Assembly: GCF_028368995.1 (NCBI RefSeq)
Contig: NZ_JAQNDL010000001.1
Location: forward strand, 2,630,001 to 2,694,000
Source of the DNA: Nannocystis bainbridge
GTDB taxonomy: Bacteria > Myxococcota_A > Polyangia > Nannocystales > Nannocystaceae
DNA length: 64,000 nucleotides
Direction: 5' to 3'
Shown here: one piece after another, positions 58,792 through 64,000 of the stretch
How the letters are laid out: each line of letters begins with the position of its first letter
Position numbering within the stretch: the stretch's first letter is position 1
The notes under the pieces: model-generated
Told to the model about the DNA's origin: nothing
The model's input: the letters and a program-made list of their open reading frames with translations, nothing else
Database searches by the model: none
Made by a program: the position numbers and the translations under genes

Positions 58792-60384
58792 ATGCAGCGC
58801 AGGCGGCTCATCGAGGGCGTCGGGAGCTTTCTCTGCGGCGTCGTGCTCTCGGCGGCGGTGTACGAGACCGGCTTGCGCCAGCCCGTCGTCGGACCCGCGG
58901 CCCCCGCGGGCGACGCCGATCCGCCCGCCGACCTCGCCCCGCCCGCGGCCGACCCCGAGGCGCCGGCGATCTCTCCGGAAGACGCCCCGGCCGACGCGCC
59001 CGCGATCGCCGCGGACACGCCCGCCACGCCTGGCGATCCCTACACCCCGGACGCCAACGGCAGCTTCACCGCCTACCCGCCGATCCACGTCCCGCTGCCC
59101 GAGTGGACCCCCGAGCTCGCGGCCAAATATCCCAAGCACGGCCTCGTCACCGGCCTCGCCGCCGTCGTGCGCGAGCGGACCGAGCGCGACGCCCCGATCC
59201 TCGGCATCCTGCGCGCCGGCACCCGCGTGCGCACCGACGCCGAGCTGAGCTTCGGCGGCGGCTGCACCAAGGGCTGGCACAAGGTCTACCCCGGCGGGTG
59301 GATCTGCCTCAACGCCGGGCTCGAGGTCGGCGACCAGCCGCCCGACGACGGCACCGTCGCCACCCCGCGCCCGCGCCTCGACGCCGCCATGCCCTACGAG
59401 TACTGGCGCGTCTCGCACGACGGCACCCCGTTCTTCCACCGCCTGCCCGGCTTCAGCGAGCAGGACCAGGCTGACATGGCCGCCAAGACATGGCTCTCGG
59501 AACATGGCCGATCGCTCATGCCGACCGCGACCGCCGACCGTCCGCCCGAGGTCCCGGCGGTGGTCAAGGAGTACCTCAACGCCGGCTTCTACGTCACCGT
59601 CGCCGGCGAGGCCGTCAAGAGCGAGCGCAAGTTCCTCCGCACCCTGCGCGGCACCTTCGCCCGCAAGTACCAGCTCGAGCAGCGCGAGGGCTCGAACTTC
59701 CAGGGCGTGGTGCTGCGCGGCGAGGAGGACCTGCCGGTCCACTGGATCGTGCGCGAGACCCCGCTGCAGCGCCGCTCGGGCGAGGGCGAGGCGCTGATCA
59801 AGCTCGAGGACAAGAAGCCGGTCCGGCGCTCGCGCTACCCGTTCGTGCGCAAGGTGACGATCGGCACCACTCGCTTCTACGAGGACGCCGAGGGCAACCT
59901 GATGCCCGAGTATGCGATCGGCCAGTCGTACAAGCTGAAGCGCCCGCCCGGCGTCGGCCCCGAGGAGAAGTGGGTCCACGTCGACCTGTCCGAGCAGACC
60001 CTCGTGGCCTACGCCGGCGACCGCCCGGTGTTCACCACCATCATCTCGACCGGCAAAGAGCCCGGCATGACCCCGGTCGGCGTCCACCGCCTGCAGAGCA
60101 AGCACATCGCCACCTCGATGCGCGACCAGCCGGTCGAGGACGACGCTTACTCGATCGAGGACGTGCCGTGGACGCAGTACTTCCACAACAACGTCGCCCT
60201 CCACGGCGCCTTCTGGCACGGCGGCTTCGGCCTGGTGCGCAGCCACGGCTGCGTCAACCTGTCCCCGCCCGACGCCCGCTGGCTGTTCGGCTTCACCGAG
60301 CCGGCGCTGCCCGACGGCTGGCACTCGGTCACCCCCGCGACCGGCCCGTTCGGCAAGGGCTCGGCCGTGGTGGTCACCGAGTGA
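58792..60384 (+). CDS. L,D-transpeptidase with SH3-like domain
   Basis: 530 aa from the ATG at 58792. N-terminal membrane anchor (FLCGVVLSAAVYETG), Ala/Pro/Asp linker, an SH3-like wall-binding domain (about 120-185: VRERTERDAPILGILRAGTR, GWHKVYPGGWICL), then the YkuD catalytic domain with KWVHVDLSEQTLVAY, HGAFWHGGFGLVRSHGCVNL (His and Cys of the HXX14-17SHGCXN signature). Cross-links peptidoglycan or attaches lipoproteins to it in the periplasm. Divergent from the barrel protein. Confidence 0.93.
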   Translation: MQRRRLIEGVGSFLCGVVLSAAVYETGLRQPVVGPAAPAGDADPPADLAPPAADPEAPAISPEDAPADAPAIAADTPATPGDPYTPDANGSFTAYPPIHVPLPEWTPELAAKYPKHGLVTGLAAVVRERTERDAPILGILRAGTRVRTDAELSFGGGCTKGWHKVYPGGWICLNAGLEVGDQPPDDGTVATPRPRLDAAMPYEYWRVSHDGTPFFHRLPGFSEQDQADMAAKTWLSEHGRSLMPTATADRPPEVPAVVKEYLNAGFYVTVAGEAVKSERKFLRTLRGTFARKYQLEQREGSNFQGVVLRGEEDLPVHWIVRETPLQRRSGEGEALIKLEDKKPVRRSRYPFVRKVTIGTTRFYEDAEGNLMPEYAIGQSYKLKRPPGVGPEEKWVHVDLSEQTLVAYAGDRPVFTTIISTGKEPGMTPVGVHRLQSKHIATSMRDQPVEDDAYSIEDVPWTQYFHNNVALHGAFWHGGFGLVRSHGCVNLSPPDARWLFGFTEPALPDGWHSVTPATGPFGKGSAVVVTE

Positions 60385-60399
60385 TCCGCGCGCGGGTCC

Positions 60400-60663
60400 A
60401 TGTTCGAGAGCGCGTTGCGACTCGAGCTGCAGCAGCGCGCGGCAGCCGGAGCCGGCGTCGCCGAATCGGTCGCGCGGATCTGCGAGAGCTGTGAAGAACA
60501 CGGCGAGGTCGCCGGCCGCTTCTTCGTCGTCCGCACCATGATCGCCGCGTTCGCGCTGCCTATGCGCCTCGCCCACGACATCGCCCCATGTCTCGAGGAC
60601 CGCGCCTCGTCCTGCGATTCGCTGGATGGCGAACTCGCACCGTACCTCCGCCCCTCTCGCTGA
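60400..60663 (+). CDS. Hypothetical 87-aa protein
   Basis: ATG 15 nt after the transpeptidase stop. Mostly helical (ALRLELQQRAAAGAGVAESVARI, RTMIAAFALPMRLAHDIA). Four cysteines. No family recognised, no ribosome site of note. It might be a real small gene of the same transcript. Confidence 0.4.
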   Translation: MFESALRLELQQRAAAGAGVAESVARICESCEEHGEVAGRFFVVRTMIAAFALPMRLAHDIAPCLEDRASSCDSLDGELAPYLRPSR

Positions 60664-60812
60664 GTCCGATGTCGCCGTTCACCCGACCTCGTGCGCACGG
60701 ACGCGTGCGCACGGCGTTCACCTCGCTGCAGTCATGCGGCCTCGCGCGGACATGCGCGCGACGCTCGTGATACACATGGCGCCCACTTCCTGAAGCAGGA
60801 GACGCGAGTTCG

Positions 60813-61448
60813 ATGAAGGTCTACGGACACCCGATGAGTACGTGTACGCGCAAGGTCCTGATGACGCTGGCCGAGAAGGGCCACCGGGCCGAATTCGTCA
60901 TGGTCGACATCATGAAGGGCGAGGGACACGCCGCCGAGCACCTCGCGCGGCAGCCGTTCGGCCAGATCCCCGTGTTCGAGGACGACGACGGCTGGCAGCT
61001 CTACGAGTCGCGGGCCATCTGCCGCTACCTCGACGCCAAGCTCTCGGGCCCCTCCCTGATGCCCGCCGACCTGCGCCAGCGGGCCCAGGCCGAGCAGTGG
61101 ATCTCGATCGAGACCTCCAACTTCACCGGCCCGGCGATGAAGATCATCTACAACCTCGTGTTCGGCAAGTTCTTCGGCAAGGACCCCGACATGGCCGCCG
61201 TCGAGGAGGGTCGCAAGGGCGTGGCCAAGGCCGTCGCGGTCATGGATCGCCAGCTCGAGGGTCGCAACTTCATGGTCGGCGACGGCTTCACGCTCGCCGA
61301 CATCGGCTTCATGCCGTACATCGAGTACCTCGCCGCCGCCGGCGAGATCGGCCTCATCGACGCCAGCGAGCGCGTCGGTCACTGGTGGCGCCGGATCAGC
61401 GAGCGGCCCACCTGGCAGCAGGTCATCGGCCGCTCCAGCGCCGCGTGA
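60813..61448 (+). CDS. Glutathione S-transferase family protein
   Basis: 211 aa, ribosome site CAGGAGA. Thioredoxin-like N-domain: MKVYGHPMSTCTRKVLMTLA with Ser/Thr-Cys at the glutathione site, PFGQIPVFEDD (cis-Pro) and YESRAICRYLD; helical C-domain with FMVGDGFTLADIGFMPY. Conjugates or reduces with glutathione, or acts in stress protection. Followed by a palindrome cluster at 61497-61515. Confidence 0.92.
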   Translation: MKVYGHPMSTCTRKVLMTLAEKGHRAEFVMVDIMKGEGHAAEHLARQPFGQIPVFEDDDGWQLYESRAICRYLDAKLSGPSLMPADLRQRAQAEQWISIETSNFTGPAMKIIYNLVFGKFFGKDPDMAAVEEGRKGVAKAVAVMDRQLEGRNFMVGDGFTLADIGFMPYIEYLAAAGEIGLIDASERVGHWWRRISERPTWQQVIGRSSAA

Positions 61449-61496
61449 TTCACCGGGCGCCTGACCTTTCAGCGCCCGCCACGGCCGCGGCCGGAC

Positions 61497-61515
61497 CTGT
61501 CCCTTCAGACATGTC
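61497..61515. terminator. TGTCC/GGACA-type element after the GST gene
   Basis: CCTGTCCCTTCAGACATGTCC: arms TGTC and GACA with a further ATGTCC half-site, about 50 nt after the GST stop. Confidence 0.4.
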
Positions 61516-61563
61516 CGCCGCGGCCGCGCTCGTTTCGCCCCCGTCGCTGCGGTCTCTTCGGAC

Positions 61564-62703
61564 ATGTCCCATCCACCATCCTCGCTCGTCCGACCTGTGC
61601 TCGCGGCCATCCTCGCCTGCGCCCCCGCCTGCGACCGCGCCCCCGAGCCCACGCCCGCGCCTCCGCCTCCGCCTCCGTCGCCGCCCGCGACCGCCGTGCA
61701 GCCGGTCGGCGTCTCCAATTTAAAAACCGACGAGGACCTGCGCCTCTTGCCCGCCCTCGCAGTGCGCGACGGCGACGGCTGGCGCGTCGACCTGCGCGTC
61801 TGGGTGTTCGAGCCCGAGGCTGACTCCTGGCGCCGCGGCGCCGCGGTCGAGGCCTTAGCGACCGCGCTCGAGCTCCCGCCCGGCAGCGCGGCGAGCGAGG
61901 TGTTCCGTAAGCGGGCCCGCACCTTCCTCGTCGACAACGAGAGCGGCAAGCGGGTCGTCGTCCAGATCGGCGGCAAGGTCCACCCCCTCGCCGTCACCGG
62001 CGCCAACGGCCACAGCGTCACCGAGCTGCGCCTCGCCGACGCCGACCTGCCCGCGCCCCTCAACGCCGTGACCGCCGTCCTGCAGCCCGGCGACGCTCGC
62101 AGCTTCGTCGGCACCATCGTCCGCCTCGACCCCGCCGGTATCTCGGTCGTCAGCGACGTCGACGACACCATCAAGCTCAGCGACGTGCGCGACAAGCAGC
62201 GCCTGCTCGAGCGGACCTTTTTAAAAGAGTTCGAGGCCGTGCCGGCGATGGCCGCGACCTATCAGCGCTGGGCCTCGGCCGGCGCCAGCTTCCACTACCT
62301 CTCCGCCAGCCCGTGGCAGCTCCACGACGCCCTGCGCGAGTTCACCGACGCCGCGGGTTTCCCGGCCGGCAGCGCGCACCTCAAGCTGTTCCGCGCCAAG
62401 GACGCGAGCTTCTTCGCCCTGTTTCAGGACCCGCAGGCCTACAAGGCCCCGCTGCTGCGCCAGCTCCTCACCGGCGCGCCGGGCCGGCGCTTCGTGCTCG
62501 TCGGCGACTCGGGCGAGCTCGACCCCGAGGTCTACGGCGCCGCCTACCGTGAGTTCCCCGACCAGGTCGTCGCCATCTACATCCGTGACGTCACCGACGA
62601 GGCCCGCGAGGCCCCGCGCTATCGCACGGCCTTCGAGGGCGTCCCTGCGGCGCGCTGGCAGATCTTCGACGACCCCGCGGAGCTGCCGCCGACCTTGCCC
62701 TGA
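61564..62703 (+). CDS. App1-like phosphatase lipoprotein (DUF2183)
   Basis: 379 aa. The ATG is within GGACATGTCC. Signal with Cys23 lipobox (LACAPAC), Pro-rich linker, a beta domain, then the HAD-like App1 catalytic region: VVSDVDDTIKLSD (Asp198, Asp200, Asp201, Thr202 of the DxDxT motif), FHYLSASPWQLHDAL and RFVLVGDSGELDPEVYGA. In yeast App1 is a phosphatidate phosphatase; the bacterial exported versions probably dephosphorylate phospholipid or other phosphate esters outside the cell. Confidence 0.88.
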   Translation: MSHPPSSLVRPVLAAILACAPACDRAPEPTPAPPPPPPSPPATAVQPVGVSNLKTDEDLRLLPALAVRDGDGWRVDLRVWVFEPEADSWRRGAAVEALATALELPPGSAASEVFRKRARTFLVDNESGKRVVVQIGGKVHPLAVTGANGHSVTELRLADADLPAPLNAVTAVLQPGDARSFVGTIVRLDPAGISVVSDVDDTIKLSDVRDKQRLLERTFLKEFEAVPAMAATYQRWASAGASFHYLSASPWQLHDALREFTDAAGFPAGSAHLKLFRAKDASFFALFQDPQAYKAPLLRQLLTGAPGRRFVLVGDSGELDPEVYGAAYREFPDQVVAIYIRDVTDEAREAPRYRTAFEGVPAARWQIFDDPAELPPTLP

Positions 62704-62772
62704 AGACGACAGCCGGGCACTTCGGTTGACGCGGACTTGCGGGCGCGGCTAGCGTGCTTTGCCAGGAAGTCC

Positions 62773-64000
62773 ATGTTCAGCCGTCTCCTGAGCTCCGCCA
62801 GTCTCGTTGTGATTCTTGCTCTCGGCGCCGCCGGCGAGGCTCAGGCCCGCCGCGTCGAGCCGGGCGCCTGGCAGCCCGCTCCGGGGGTCGGGATGCGCCT
62901 GCAGCGAGCCGTCGACCTCGGGGGTGCCCCGCCACGCGTCGCTGCGGCTGCCTGGCGCCGCCTCGCCGCCGAGCTCGGCCCGACCGCCCAGGCCATCTGG
63001 GACGCCGACACCCACGTCCCCACGCGCGTGTGGGGCGCAGGTCTGCCGGCCGCCGGCGCCGTCACCTCGAGCCTGGTCGCCCGCCGGATCGCCGACGAGT
63101 TCCTCGCCACCCACCTCGACCTGCTCGCCCCTGGCGCCCGGCCGGCCGATCTCGCGCTGATCGGCGACGACCTCTCGGCCGGCATTCGCAGCCTCGGCTT
63201 CGCCCAGACCTACCACGGCCGCCGCGTCGTCGGCGGTCAGCTCAGCCTCCGCTTCAAGGGCGACCGCCTGACCCTGATCGCCAGCGAGGCCCTGCCGCAC
63301 GTGCGAGCTGTCCTTTCGGACAGCCCGATCGCCGACGAGCAGGCCCGCGCCCGCGCCCTCGACTGGCTGCGCGGCGAGTACCCGGCCGCCACCGCCGGCG
63401 CCGTCTCGACCCCCGTCATCCTCCCGCTCGTCGGCCACGGCCCGATCCGCTACCTCGAGGCGCGCGCCGTCGAAGTCGCCTCCGACCAGCCGCTCGGCGG
63501 CTGGACCGTCTACGTCGACGCCGCCACCGGAACCCCGCTGGCCCGCGTCTCGAAGTTCATCTCCGCCACCGGCACCGTCCTCTACGACGTCCCCGAGCGC
63601 AGCCCGAGCTACGGCGAGCGGGTCCTGCGGCCGGCGCCCTTCCTCGACATCACCATCGACGACGTGCCCGCCGTCACCGACGCCGCCGGGACTGTCACGT
63701 TCGACGCCGCCACCGTGCAGGTCGGCCTCGGCGTGCGCGGCCAGTTCGTCCGCATCATCAACAAGGCCGGCGCGCTGGCCAGCCAGGTGTTCGCGCTCGA
63801 CGAGGGCAGCGAGGTCCAGTGGAGCGGCGACGGCGACCCGCACCTCGACGCCCAGCTCACCGCCTACGTCGCCGGCAACTTCGCCAAGGACTACGTGCGG
63901 GCGATCGCCAGCGAGCCGCTCGCCTGGCTCGACGGCCAGGTCGACGTCACCGTCAGCGACAACAGCGGCGCCTGCAACGCGATGTCGAACGGCGACGACC
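62773..64000 (+). CDS. M36-type metallopeptidase, N-terminal part (runs off the window)
   Basis: 409 codons seen; the gene continues past the end. ATG with ribosome site AGGAAG. Signal peptide 1-25 (VVILALGAAGEAQA), then a fungalysin/thermolysin propeptide-like region (LGFAQTYHGRRVVGGQLSLR) and the start of the mature domain with VDVTVSDNSGACNAMSNGDD, which resembles the strand with CNAY before the zinc site in M36 enzymes. The HEXXH motif would be outside. A GCTGTCC-TTTC-GGACAGC palindrome (63307-63324) lies in the coding sequence. Secreted protease, probably for predation (inference). Confidence 0.75.
   Translation, partial: MFSRLLSSASLVVILALGAAGEAQARRVEPGAWQPAPGVGMRLQRAVDLGGAPPRVAAAAWRRLAAELGPTAQAIWDADTHVPTRVWGAGLPAAGAVTSSLVARRIADEFLATHLDLLAPGARPADLALIGDDLSAGIRSLGFAQTYHGRRVVGGQLSLRFKGDRLTLIASEALPHVRAVLSDSPIADEQARARALDWLRGEYPAATAGAVSTPVILPLVGHGPIRYLEARAVEVASDQPLGGWTVYVDAATGTPLARVSKFISATGTVLYDVPERSPSYGERVLRPAPFLDITIDDVPAVTDAAGTVTFDAATVQVGLGVRGQFVRIINKAGALASQVFALDEGSEVQWSGDGDPHLDAQLTAYVAGNFAKDYVRAIASEPLAWLDGQVDVTVSDNSGACNAMSNGDD

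Overview
This 64 kb window is very GC-rich (around 70% or more by eye), densely coded on both strands, and has no rRNA, tRNA, insertion sequence, phage module or CRISPR array that I can see. The gene content points to a predatory myxobacterium (Myxococcota), most likely of the Nannocystis type: three Ser/Thr protein kinases, an ECF sigma factor divergent from a kinase, many secreted lipoproteins with Thr/Ser/Glu-rich linkers, vWA lipoproteins, an FHA-FHA-ABC transporter and an M36-type secreted protease. The taxonomic call is inference from gene style.

Layout. 0-7.7 kb: end of a methyltransferase-like lipoprotein, acyl-CoA dehydrogenase, WD40-like propeller, a MocR regulator divergent from an EamA transporter with an obvious operator between them, a PA-IL/LecA-like lectin, and a di-iron-type metal-dependent hydrolase under a sigma-70 promoter overlapped by an operator. 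7.8-12.5 kb: a true vitamin-K-dependent gamma-carboxylase homologue divergent from an operon that starts with a small, Glu/Asp-rich, repeat-ended exported peptide, then a strong hairpin, a membrane protein, a second HTTM-family protein and a TetR regulator; a Cys-rich exported peptide with a similar acidic pro-region follows. 12.7-20.5 kb: FHA-ABC transporter, a lipoprotein with duplicated CX3C hairpins, PEGA protein, TPR kinase, TEGA-repeat lipoprotein. 20.5-24.7 kb: an array of 70-90 bp hairpin-containing repeats, UbiA/MqnP prenyltransferase, zinc-ribbon protein, a Cys-rich Asp/Ile-repeat exported protein and two gene-free stretches with strong inverted repeats. 24.7-35 kb: kinase/ECF pair, TetR-controlled RND efflux operon, third kinase. 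35-44.1 kb: a family expansion of two kinds of secreted lipoprotein (A = Ig-like plus propeller, B = vWA-like without MIDAS), arranged A1+ B1- A2+ B2- B3- plus a decayed B4. 44-64 kb: EamA transporter, DUF924, DUF1835, HpnN/MMPL-type exporter with lipoprotein, vWA lipoprotein, AbfD-like dehydratase, RsbRD-histidine kinase, an AstB homologue with its catalytic Cys changed to Ser, a DnaJ-C-like membrane protein, beta-barrel protein, L,D-transpeptidase, GST, App1-like phosphatase and a truncated M36 protease.

The strongest unexplained signal is a dispersed family of short palindromes with the core TGTCC-N(2-6)-GGACA. At least 15 gene ends in this window carry one or a cluster of them just after the stop codon, including most convergent gene pairs with room for one, and further copies occur inside coding sequences, over start codons and in a tandem array at 20.65-20.99 kb. 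They look like a lineage-specific terminator/REP-like or uptake-sequence-like repeat. The second most interesting item is the gamma-carboxylase/HTTM locus with its own candidate Glu-rich substrate peptide.
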